A stretch of DNA of 64,000 nucleotides, taken from assembly GCF_041903755.1 (NCBI RefSeq), contig NZ_JBBWVE010000006.1, forward strand, positions 135,341 to 199,340, read 5' to 3'. The notes beneath the pieces were generated by a model. That model had not been told where the DNA came from. It made no database searches and worked only from the letters and a program-made list of their open reading frames with translations. Position 1 is the stretch's first letter; the number at the start of each line of letters is the position of its first letter. A program made the translations under genes and the position numbers. Below are positions 17,167-23,821 of this stretch, piece by piece. Origin of the DNA: Thiocapsa roseilacustris. Lineage in GTDB: Bacteria > Pseudomonadota > Gammaproteobacteria > Chromatiales > Chromatiaceae.

Positions 17167-17298
17167 CTGTGTCCTCGGGGGGTGGCTGCGGCGCTGCAGG
17201 TATGATGAGGTGATTTCCTGGAAAGGGGCAACCAGCGTGTAGGTGGGAATTGATTCGCAGCTCAGCCCTTCAGGTCTTCCGGGCATGCGCAGTCGAGA

Positions 17299-17396
17299 CG
17301 CCTCTCACCGAGACACGGAGGGCACGGCGAATCCGAGATCTTTTCTTCGTGCGCTCCGTATCTCCGTGAGAGAATTTAGAAACTCATCGGTGCCAG
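17299..17396. repeat. Dispersed imperfect palindrome, 'CTCACGGAGACACGG' family, copy 3
   Basis: GCCTCTCACCGAGACACGG is paired with CTCCGTATCTCCGTGAGAG, then AACTCATCGGTGCCA, the same flank as copy 2. It ends about 30 bp upstream of folA. Confidence 0.75.
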
Positions 17397-17426
17397 GGGA
17401 TGCAACTTCAGACAAGGTGATCCGCG

Positions 17427-17966
17427 ATGACATCGACCGAACGCCAAGCTCCACCCCTCTGTCTGGTCGTCGCGATCGCGGACAACGGAGTGATCGGTCG
17501 AGAGAATCGGCTGCCTTGGCATCTGCCGGCCGATCTGGGACACTTCAAAGCGCTGACGCTCGACAAGACGATCGTCATGGGACGGCGGACCTGGGAATCC
17601 CTGCCCGGAGTTTTGCCGCGTCGACGCCACATCGTGCTGTCCCGTGACCCGGCCTTTCGTCCGGACGGCTGTCTCGTGGTGGATTCACTGGATGCAGCGA
17701 TCGAGGCTGCCGGCCCGGTGCCCGAGCTGTTGATTGTCGGCGGGGCGGCACTCTATGCCGAGACGCTCCCCCGCGCGGACGGACTCTATCTGACGTTGGT
17801 GCATACCGCCGTCGAGGGCGATACCCGCTTTCCGAGATGGGACCCGGCGGATTGGGTCGAGGTGAGCCGGGTCGAGCGTCTGCCCGACGAGCGCAACACT
17901 TACGCCATGACTTTTCTGGAGCTTCGCCGTTTGCCCGGACTTCAGTCCGATCCGGGCCGCAGATAG
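17427..17966 (+). CDS. folA: Dihydrofolate reductase
   Basis: This 179-aa enzyme reduces dihydrofolate to tetrahydrofolate. The substrate-contacting acidic residue is D36 in PWHLPADLGHF, and GRRTWESLP and IVGGAALY bind NADPH. Length is slightly above the E. coli enzyme because of N- and C-terminal extensions. It is convergent with apaH; the 3' ends overlap by 25 bp. Confidence 0.96.
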   Translation: MTSTERQAPPLCLVVAIADNGVIGRENRLPWHLPADLGHFKALTLDKTIVMGRRTWESLPGVLPRRRHIVLSRDPAFRPDGCLVVDSLDAAIEAAGPVPELLIVGGAALYAETLPRADGLYLTLVHTAVEGDTRFPRWDPADWVEVSRVERLPDERNTYAMTFLELRRLPGLQSDPGRR

Positions 17967-18799
17967 CCCGCGCAGTCGATCTGGATCGGCGTCATCAACC
18001 TTTTCCCGTCGCCGTCTCCGTTGCCGGCGATCCGGATCGCGGTCAGCGCGCCGCCCCAGAGACAGCCGCTGTCGAGTCCCCAGACGTTGTGCTCGGCGAG
18101 ATAGCCGATGGTGGACCAGTGGCCGAAGATAATCCGGTCGTCGCGGGTGTGCCGGTCCGGCATCCGAAACCAGGGCAGGCGTCCGGCCAATTGGCTCCCG
18201 ATCTCGCCCTTCTCGCCGAGGGCGAGGGCGCCGTCCGACGCGCAGAACCTCAGTCGGGTCAGGCAGTTGGTGATGAACCGTAGACGGTCCATGCCGGTCA
18301 GATCGGGCGACCAGCGCTTGGGTTTGTTGCCGTACATCGCCATCAGGTACGCGCGATGGTCCGGGCCGCGCAGGGTCGACTCGAGCTCGTGCGCGCGGGC
18401 TCGAGTGTCTTCGAGGCTCCATTGCGGCGGAACACCGGCATGGATCATCGAGAAACCGATGTCCGAATCATGGTGCAACAGCGGGCGATGGCGCAGCCAA
18501 TGCAGAAGCGCGTCGCGGTCAGGCGCCCGCAGTACCTCGTCGAGCGTGCTCTTGCCGGCGTGCCGGGTATTGCCTTCGGCCAAAGCGAGGAGATGTAGGT
18601 CGTGGTTGCCGAGGACCGTGACGGCGCAATCGCCCAGATCGTGCACGAATCGCATCACCGCAAGCGATTCAGGCCCGCGGTTGACCAGGTCGCCGACGAG
18701 CCAAAGTCGGTCGACGCCCGGATCGAACCGGAGCCTGTCGAGCAGTTGCCGCAGCTCCCGATAGCACCCCTGGATGTCGCCGACGGCATAGATGGCCAT
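17942..18799 (-). CDS. apaH: Bis(5'-nucleosyl)-tetraphosphatase (symmetrical)
   Basis: This 285-aa metallophosphatase cleaves Ap4A to two ADP and also removes Np4 caps from RNA. The metal motifs are GDIQGC (7-12), GDLVNRG (36-42) and GNHD (64-67). The gene follows apaG on the same strand after 26 bp, the usual pair. Upstream partners ksgA and pdxA are not adjacent here. Confidence 0.97.
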   Translation of the reverse strand: MAIYAVGDIQGCYRELRQLLDRLRFDPGVDRLWLVGDLVNRGPESLAVMRFVHDLGDCAVTVLGNHDLHLLALAEGNTRHAGKSTLDEVLRAPDRDALLHWLRHRPLLHHDSDIGFSMIHAGVPPQWSLEDTRARAHELESTLRGPDHRAYLMAMYGNKPKRWSPDLTGMDRLRFITNCLTRLRFCASDGALALGEKGEIGSQLAGRLPWFRMPDRHTRDDRIIFGHWSTIGYLAEHNVWGLDSGCLWGGALTAIRIAGNGDGDGKRLMTPIQIDCAGYLRPGSD

Positions 18800-18825
18800 G
18801 GCCGTGTCGGTCCCGGTCGTCTCTT

Positions 18826-19200
18826 TCAGTGTATGGTCATGGCGGACGCCAACGAAAAGGCCGGGATATCGGCATCGAAGCGGACCCCGTCGTCGCTGAT
18901 CATGCCGTAACTGCCGTGCATGCTGCCGATCGGGGTGGCGATGATGGTGCCGCTCGTGTACTCGAAACGTTCACCCGGTTTCAGGTGCGGCTGCTCCCCG
19001 ACGACACCCTCTCCCCTGACTTCCTGGGCCTTTCCGTCTGCGTCCGTGATGATCCAGTGCCGATCGAGCAGGCGCGCCGATTGATCCCCGTGATTTTCGA
19101 TCACGATCGTATAGACAAACACATAACGTCCTTCTCCGGGGGAGGACCGCTCCGGCTGGTACTGGCTATTGGCCGAAATCTTGATCGAAAACTCGTTCAC
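18826..19200 (-). CDS. apaG: ApaG protein (Co2+/Mg2+ efflux-associated)
   Basis: This 124-aa single-domain protein has an immunoglobulin-like fold. GRYVFVYTIVIENHGD, GEGVVGEQPHLKPGE and FEYTSG are family signatures. No ATG gives the normal length. A GTG at 19200 lies 5 nt after GGAGG and gives the 124-residue family size, so I chose it. The ATG at 19251 would add 17 residues. ApaG's biochemical role is unclear. It forms a pair with apaH. Confidence 0.92.
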   Translation of the reverse strand: MNEFSIKISANSQYQPERSSPGEGRYVFVYTIVIENHGDQSARLLDRHWIITDADGKAQEVRGEGVVGEQPHLKPGERFEYTSGTIIATPIGSMHGSYGMISDDGVRFDADIPAFSLASAMTIH

Positions 19201-19336
19201 CTGAACCTCCACGTCGCAGACAAGAGTATCGGATCGCGTGATAATACACATGGCCCCGTCGCGCGATCCAGGCACATCGGAGCCCCTTATCCATTTCAAT
19301 GTCCATCAAGGACAGCGAGCCCTCCAGTCAGAGTCG

Positions 19337-19525
19337 TGACATCAGGTCGGTTGACACATGCGCCCCAAGTCATCTCCTCCCAAGCCCGATCTCATAATCT
19401 TGCTGATCGCCTTTGCCTTGATCGGAATGGTGGCGACTCTGGCGTATCAAATCGGTCTGTACGCGAGTGTCGAGCGTGCACCGATCGCCAAGCAGGCGGT
19501 CGCACCGAAGGATTTCGGCGGCTGA
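19337..19525 (+). CDS. Possible small single-pass membrane protein
   Basis: A 62-codon frame from a GTG encodes a hydrophilic start, a membrane-like segment (IILLIAFALIGMVATLAYQI) and a short tail ending KDFGG. A TTG at 19352 is an alternative start. No strong Shine-Dalgarno is visible, and I do not recognise the protein. It is the only coding candidate in the 19201-19650 gap. Confidence 0.35.
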
Positions 19526-19650
19526 AGTGTTCGCCACGCGGGAGGACGATGTGATATTAACCGAGCCTCGAGACGCCATGCCGTGCGACGCACGCCGACG
19601 GGCCGTCCCCTGGGGGCTCCGAGGCTCAACAACGCATCCGGTCGCAGCCT

Positions 19651-20586
19651 ATGTCCGATAAACTACGCGTCGCCGTCATCGGTGTCGGCTATCTGGGGCG
19701 TTTCCATGCCCTGATCTACTCGCGCATGCCTGATGTCGCGCTGGTGGGCGTGGTCGATGTCGACCCGGCCCGCGCCGATGCGGTTGCTGCCGAGGCCGGA
19801 TGTTCCGCCTATGCGCGGATCGACGATGTCATCGAGTGGGTCGACGCGGTCAGCATCGTGGTCCCGACGACCGCGCATCTTGAGGCGGCGGCGCCCTTCC
19901 TGTCGCGCGGCATCCCGGTCCTGCTCGAAAAGCCGATCGCGGCGAGCCTGGCCGACGGGGTCGAGATTGTCCGCTTGGCGCGCGCCTATCATGCAATCCT
20001 GCAGATCGGTCATGTCGAGCGATTCAACGCCGGTGTCATGGCGCTCGCGCAGCGGATCCATGCGCCTGTCTATATCGAGGCTCAAAGGATGGGTGGCTTT
20101 ACGGAGCGCGCGACCGATGTCGACGTGGTCTCCGATCTCATGATCCACGATATCGACATCATCCTCTCCCTGGTCGGGGCCCGCATCGCCAATATCTCGG
20201 CCGTGGGCGCCTCAGTGCTGACGGATCACGTGGATATCGCGAGCGCCCGACTGGAGTTTGACCAGGGGACGGTCGCCAACGTCGTCGCCAGCCGCGTTTC
20301 GGACAAGACCACGCGCCGGATCCGGGTCTTCCAGCCGGGCCGCTACCTCGCGCTCGATTTCATCGAGCAGACCATCGATATCGCCGCGCCCCGCGCCACC
20401 GCCGGTTCCGCACGCCCGGAGATCGTCCGCGAGCGCATCAGTGTCGAGCCGGTCAAGCCGCTGGATCTTGAGCTTGCCGAGTTCGTGCGCTGTATCCGCG
20501 AGGGACGCCCTCCGCTCGTGGACGGGCAGACGGGGTTAAACGCGCTCGAAGTCGCCTTGGAAGTGCGCGCCCGCACGGGGCACTAA
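19651..20586 (+). CDS. Gfo/Idh/MocA family NAD(P)-dependent oxidoreductase
   Basis: This 311-aa enzyme has an N-terminal Rossmann fold with GVGYLGRFHA (11-20), the family EKP motif at 93-95 and a C-terminal alpha/beta substrate domain. Members oxidise or reduce sugars and sugar nucleotides. The N-terminus resembles GnnA-type UDP-GlcNAc 3-dehydrogenases found near lipid A genes, but no gnnB or lpx gene lies here, so the substrate is open. It stands alone, at one edge of the block inserted between apaG and pdxA. Confidence 0.9.
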   Translation: MSDKLRVAVIGVGYLGRFHALIYSRMPDVALVGVVDVDPARADAVAAEAGCSAYARIDDVIEWVDAVSIVVPTTAHLEAAAPFLSRGIPVLLEKPIAASLADGVEIVRLARAYHAILQIGHVERFNAGVMALAQRIHAPVYIEAQRMGGFTERATDVDVVSDLMIHDIDIILSLVGARIANISAVGASVLTDHVDIASARLEFDQGTVANVVASRVSDKTTRRIRVFQPGRYLALDFIEQTIDIAAPRATAGSARPEIVRERISVEPVKPLDLELAEFVRCIREGRPPLVDGQTGLNALEVALEVRARTGH

Positions 20587-20606
20587 GACTAAACCGCGTC
20601 CGGCGC
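20584..20606. repeat. Fragment of TAAACCGCG-family repeat
   Basis: ACTAAACCGCGTCCGGCGCG follows the oxidoreductase stop. Only one arm is present. Confidence 0.4.
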
Positions 20607-20669
20607 GACATGCGTCGGGATCCTTTTGCCGTAGCGTTCACGCCATCTCGAGGCGCGCCACAAAAAGGC

Positions 20670-20745
20670 GTAGGTTGTGCCGAGCCGTGCGAGGCACAAC
20701 CAACCGTCGTCGCGAGTTGTGCTTCCTATCGTCAGCACAACCTAC
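20670..20745. repeat. Dispersed repeat, GGTTGTGC...GCACAACC family
   Basis: It is the same double hairpin as at 6537-6610 with few mismatches (GTCGTCGCGAGTTGTGC in place of GTCGGCGCAAGTTGTGC). It is followed by CTAGCCACTAACCACT, which resembles the heptamer units near gcvPA. Confidence 0.8.
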
Positions 20746-20770
20746 GAGCCTAGCCACTAACCACTCTATC

Positions 20771-21481
20771 TCATCCCAGGAATCGCTCGTAAATCGATTC
20801 CGACTCCCCGTAACACCCGCAGGCTGCGGCTTGCAGGCCGGCCCGATCGAGAACGCGAATGTCGCCACGGCTGTAGTGAATAAGGTTGCGCTGTTGCAGC
20901 GCCGTCGCGGCCTTGGTGACGCCGACCCGGCGCACCCCGAGTAAGAGGGCGAGGAACTCGTGGGTGGCATGGAAGTGATCCGAATGCGCCCGGTCCTGGG
21001 TCATCAGCAACCAGCGGGCGAGACGCGCTTCCAGCACATGGAAGCGGGTGCAGGCGACCATCTGCTCGACCTGGTTCGTCAACACGAAGAGATAGCGGTT
21101 CAGCGTGATCTGAAGTGCGACGCTCAGCCCGAGCGCCTCGGGAAACCGCTCCACTGTCATACGCCAGGCGGGACCGGCGCCCCGAACAACGGTGCGCAGC
21201 AGCGTCACGTCGATCCCCAAGATCAGTGGTGTTCCAACCATTCCCTCGCTGCCGACCAGCCTGACCTCCAGACCGGCGTGATCGATCGGCGGCGTCACCA
21301 GAGAAAAGAAGCAGTCCGTGGGGAAGTAGACGTGGCGGATCTGCTCGCCGGGTTCGTTGATCACCTCGTCGAGCGCGAGCTCGACCGACTCGCAGCGCGT
21401 CAGCACCTGTTGATGATCCTCGTCCGGCAGCGATGCGAGAAGACGATTCTCGAAGTGAGCGGAATTCTTCTCGTGATGCAC
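20771..21481 (-). CDS. Crp/Fnr family transcriptional regulator
   Basis: This 236-aa regulator has a cyclic-nucleotide-binding-like beta roll (about 25-140) and a C-terminal winged helix (HEFLALLLGVRRVGVTKAATAL). It lacks an Fnr-type cysteine cluster. The family with CESVELALDEVI and HVYFPTDCFFSLV is common in chemolithotrophs; the ligand is unknown. The frame is open to 21661, but a GTG at 21481 preceded by GAGGAGACCCCAC gives the length of its paralogue at 41711-42451. A palindromic site at 22006-22025 lies upstream on the other side. Confidence 0.88.
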   Translation of the reverse strand: MHHEKNSAHFENRLLASLPDEDHQQVLTRCESVELALDEVINEPGEQIRHVYFPTDCFFSLVTPPIDHAGLEVRLVGSEGMVGTPLILGIDVTLLRTVVRGAGPAWRMTVERFPEALGLSVALQITLNRYLFVLTNQVEQMVACTRFHVLEARLARWLLMTQDRAHSDHFHATHEFLALLLGVRRVGVTKAATALQQRNLIHYSRGDIRVLDRAGLQAAACGCYGESESIYERFLG

Positions 21482-21911
21482 GTGGGGTCTCCTCGTGGGC
21501 CGGGTAGAACGGTAACACTCGGCAAGCGGAGCGCGTTGTCGGGCAGCTGCGGGCGCTGTCTTATCGCGCAGGGGCTCGCTGTCATCCCGATCGGTCACTG
21601 ACGGCCGGCTCGGCCTTGGGGCTCCGTCAACTTTACACATTACGTCAATTAGCGGGTTCATTCAGTGCGCTGACAAACATAGCGCGTTGATCCCTGTCCC
21701 TATGTGTGATGGCGTACAGACTGGGCCGGTTACGCCGCGCATCCTGTCGTTCACGGTGTAGGCCCCTCTTCGACCGTGAGGTTTAGCTCGTAAATCCGGC
21801 CGTCGGGGGCAGCGGCCTCCAACGTGTGGGTAGTGCCGGACCTCGGAGGTTCGGCTGCCGTTCTCTCTCGCGGCGATCGCCGTCACGAGAACCCGTTGCC
21901 CTGTTATCCCG

Positions 21912-21943
21912 GGCGGGAGTACCTAGGGGCGGGGGTACCTAGG
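21912..21943. repeat. Two tandem copies of a 16-bp unit, GGCGGGNGTACCTAGG
   Basis: GGCGGGAGTACCTAGG is directly followed by GGCGGGGGTACCTAGG. The spacing of 16 bp is consistent with paired protein-binding sites, or with a simple duplication. Confidence 0.6.
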
Positions 21944-22005
21944 ATAAGCAGGCTAAATTACAGTATAAAGCAAGAAAAAATACTTGCTATAAATAGTAGT
22001 ATTAC

Positions 22006-22025
22006 GTGTCACATTAATCTGACAC
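22006..22025. promoter_or_regulatory. Palindromic operator-like site GTGTCA-N8-TGACAC
   Basis: The perfect 6-bp half-sites are separated by CATTAATC. The dimensions suit a dimeric Crp/Fnr-type regulator, and a Crp/Fnr gene is encoded just upstream. It lies about 210 bp before the small membrane protein gene in an AT-rich stretch with TATAAAT-like sequence at about 21989. Confidence 0.45.
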
Positions 22026-22233
22026 AGCAAGTTGTCGAACTTGTATTACATTGATTTTCAGGGTCTCTTCCGCGCTCCGATGCCGGGTGCTCTTCGGATC
22101 TCGGACTGGATCAAGATGCGAGACAACCGTTGGGGCGCTGCATTGCGGCTCACCGACGATGGGCAGTGGGGCGGCTGCCGAACGACATGCTCCCGCCTCT
22201 CGGGCGCTCATCAACCAGTACAGGAGAATTGAG

Positions 22234-22422
22234 ATGAATTTGATTAGCTTGGTCGTCGTTTTGGTCGTCATCGGAGTCATCCTGTGGCTGATCAACAACT
22301 ACATTCCGATGGATGGAACCATCAAGAAGATCCTGAATGTGGTGGTCGTTATCTTCGTGGTGCTATGGCTGCTGTCCGCTTTCGGACTCCTCGGCTCCAT
22401 GTCCGGAATACGCATCGGGTAA
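22234..22422 (+). CDS. Small two-helix membrane protein, Thivi_2564-type
   Basis: The protein has 62 aa. Helix 1 is LISLVVVLVVIGVILWLI and helix 2 is ILNVVVVIFVVLWLLSAF. They are joined by NNYIPMDGTIKK, the signature loop of the family named after a Thiocystis violascens protein. An AGGAGAATTGAG site precedes the ATG at 22234. Its function is unknown; relatives occur in stress-associated clusters in many proteobacteria. It is the first gene of a small envelope cluster. Confidence 0.88.
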   Translation: MNLISLVVVLVVIGVILWLINNYIPMDGTIKKILNVVVVIFVVLWLLSAFGLLGSMSGIRIG

Positions 22423-22462
22423 TCGTGCGAACAACAATCGCTTATCCATGCCGGGAGATAAG

Positions 22463-22681
22463 ATGAACACACTCAAGATTGTAGGGGTCGTACTGATTAT
22501 CGGCGGTGGCTTGGGGTTGGCGTATGGTGGCTTCAGCTATACGAAGGAGACCACGCAGGCTCAACTGGGTCCCCTCGAATTGACGGTCCAAGACCGCGAG
22601 ACGGTCAACATTCCGATCTGGGTCGGCGTGGCGTCGATCGTGGCCGGCGCGCTGCTATTGCTCGTGCCGAGGGGCACTTGA
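22463..22681 (+). CDS. Small two-helix membrane protein (DUF3185-like)
   Basis: The 72-aa product has N-terminal helix IVGVVLIIGGGLGLAYGGF, a short periplasmic part (FSYTKETTQAQLGPLEL, then TVQDRETVNIP) and C-terminal helix WVGVASIVAGALLLLVP. This architecture matches small DUF3185-type proteins; assignment is by pattern only. GGGAGATAAG precedes the ATG. It lies 40 bp after the Thivi_2564-type gene and is probably co-transcribed with it. Confidence 0.78.
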   Translation: MNTLKIVGVVLIIGGGLGLAYGGFSYTKETTQAQLGPLELTVQDRETVNIPIWVGVASIVAGALLLLVPRGT

Positions 22682-22690
22682 GAATGACCG

Positions 22691-22720
22691 CACGGGAGAC
22701 CTGGATCTGGGTCTCCCGTG
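22691..22720 (+). terminator. Strong hairpin after the two small membrane genes
   Basis: CACGGGAGACC and GGTCTCCCGTG form an 11-bp perfect stem with an 8-nt loop, 10 bp after the preceding stop codon. No U-run follows, so it may be an mRNA-stabilising or attenuating hairpin and not a terminator. Confidence 0.45.
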
Positions 22721-22788
22721 AGGAGCAATTCGATTTCCGGAAACCTTGTTTCCAGCCTCTTTCACGTCGGCAAACGAGACCCTTAAAC

Positions 22789-23376
22789 ATGACCAACAGA
22801 GATTTGCAGGGCCTGATCGCGATGGCGTTGATGTTCGGCGGCGCAGCGGTGCAGTCCGCCGGACCGGAGCAGTCGGGCACCACGCACTCGCCGATTCCGG
22901 GCGCCGCCGGTCTGCAGCTCGCGGAGACGCAGACGGAGTATGGGATCCGGCCGGCCGAGAGCCTCGGCTCGCCGACGTCCGCGGATGTCGCCGCCCCCGC
23001 TCGGGAGTCGACCGGGGAAACTTCATCGGAAATCATGACCAATGGCGACATTCGCTACGTAACGGGCGGCATCGGGGAGAGCGAACGCGCGGAGCTCGAG
23101 GCCTTGTCCAGTCAGTTCAACCTGCGCCTGCTCTTCGCGACGGAGGGCACCGGTGAGTATCTCTCATCGGTTAAAGTGAACATTCTGGATGCGCACAGCG
23201 GGCCGGTCTTGACCGCCCAATCGAAAGGCCCTTGGTTCTTCGCCCAATTGCCGGCGGGCGACTACAGCGTGGAGGTCACCCCGACGGGTTTGCGCGGTCA
23301 GGACGAGACTCAGCGCAAAACCTTCAATCTGGATGGTTCCGGCCAGTCACGCTTGGACTTCTACTGGAAGAAATAG
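22789..23376 (+). CDS. Exported protein with carboxypeptidase-regulatory-like domain
   Basis: This 195-aa protein has a probable N-terminal signal (LQGLIAMALMFGGAAVQSAG), a low-complexity linker and a C-terminal beta domain. The domain includes GPWFFAQLPAGDYSVEV and GLRGQDETQRKTFNL, resembling transthyretin-like or carboxypeptidase-regulatory domains. The ATG at 22789 is preferred because upstream residues include the hairpin at 22691. It is probably periplasmic with a structural or binding role. Confidence 0.72.
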   Translation: MTNRDLQGLIAMALMFGGAAVQSAGPEQSGTTHSPIPGAAGLQLAETQTEYGIRPAESLGSPTSADVAAPARESTGETSSEIMTNGDIRYVTGGIGESERAELEALSSQFNLRLLFATEGTGEYLSSVKVNILDAHSGPVLTAQSKGPWFFAQLPAGDYSVEVTPTGLRGQDETQRKTFNLDGSGQSRLDFYWKK

Positions 23377-23379
23377 GCG

Positions 23380-23574
23380 CGGCGAGCTTGAGCATAGGAT
23401 GTCGAGCGGGCACATCTCGTGGCGCTGCGCGCGACGCGTGAGGAAGGCGAGAAGAGGCTGGAGGAGATGCAGGCCACTACGGAAAGCAACTGGGAGCAGC
23501 TCAAAGTAGAAACCGAGCGGGCCTGGGATGCCATCAAGGATTCCTTCAATACGTTCAAGTCGCATTATAAGTAA
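23380..23574 (+). pseudogene. Fragment of an sll1863-type coiled-coil stress protein
   Basis: After a TAG at 23395 the frame encodes RATREEGEKRLEEM and then TERAWDAIKDSFNTFKSHYK before TAA (23572-23574). The C-terminal pattern (W..LK.E...AWD..K..F) matches soluble sll1863-like stress proteins. Only the last 55 or so codons are present and there is no good start; a GTG at 23419 or ATG at 23467 might still give a short peptide. It is most likely a 5'-truncated remnant. Confidence 0.5.
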
Positions 23575-23711
23575 TCATTGAATCCATCGCGTTGCGTGAG
23601 CTGATGAAGGCGGGATGTGACGCGATGTTGTCAGGCCACGATGGCCCGAGTGACGAACGGCTCTGTAGAGTGGACAAGCGCACGCAGTCCACAAGCGCCG
23701 GCGCAGGAAGT

Positions 23712-23753
23712 CATTGTCGTAATCGACAACGACAACGACAACGACAACGACTC
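23712..23753. repeat. GTTGTC/GACAAC microsatellite, minimal copy C
   Basis: ATTGTCGTAATCGACAACGA followed by further GACAAC units. The conserved flanking arms of copies A, B and D are absent. It lies about 70 bp before the glucan synthase start. Confidence 0.75.
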
Positions 23754-23821
23754 GGTGGTGACCTTCGTCCTCCGAGGATGGCATCTCCGCGTCGGAGATA
23801 GGACGTTTAAAGGAGAGTCAT

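Larger units (their letters stand above)
21482..22233. other. Non-coding region of ~750 bp with candidate regulatory sites
   Basis: No convincing gene is seen on either strand. The region turns AT-rich at 21955-22060. It contains a 16-bp direct tandem repeat (21912-21943) and a 20-bp palindrome (22006-22025), and probably drives the small envelope genes downstream. Confidence 0.5.

Noticed and set aside
19359..19397. ATG-initiated small ORF at 19359
   Set aside because: It stops after 12 codons. The membrane-like frame is a different one, with only GTG or TTG starts, and is listed at low confidence.
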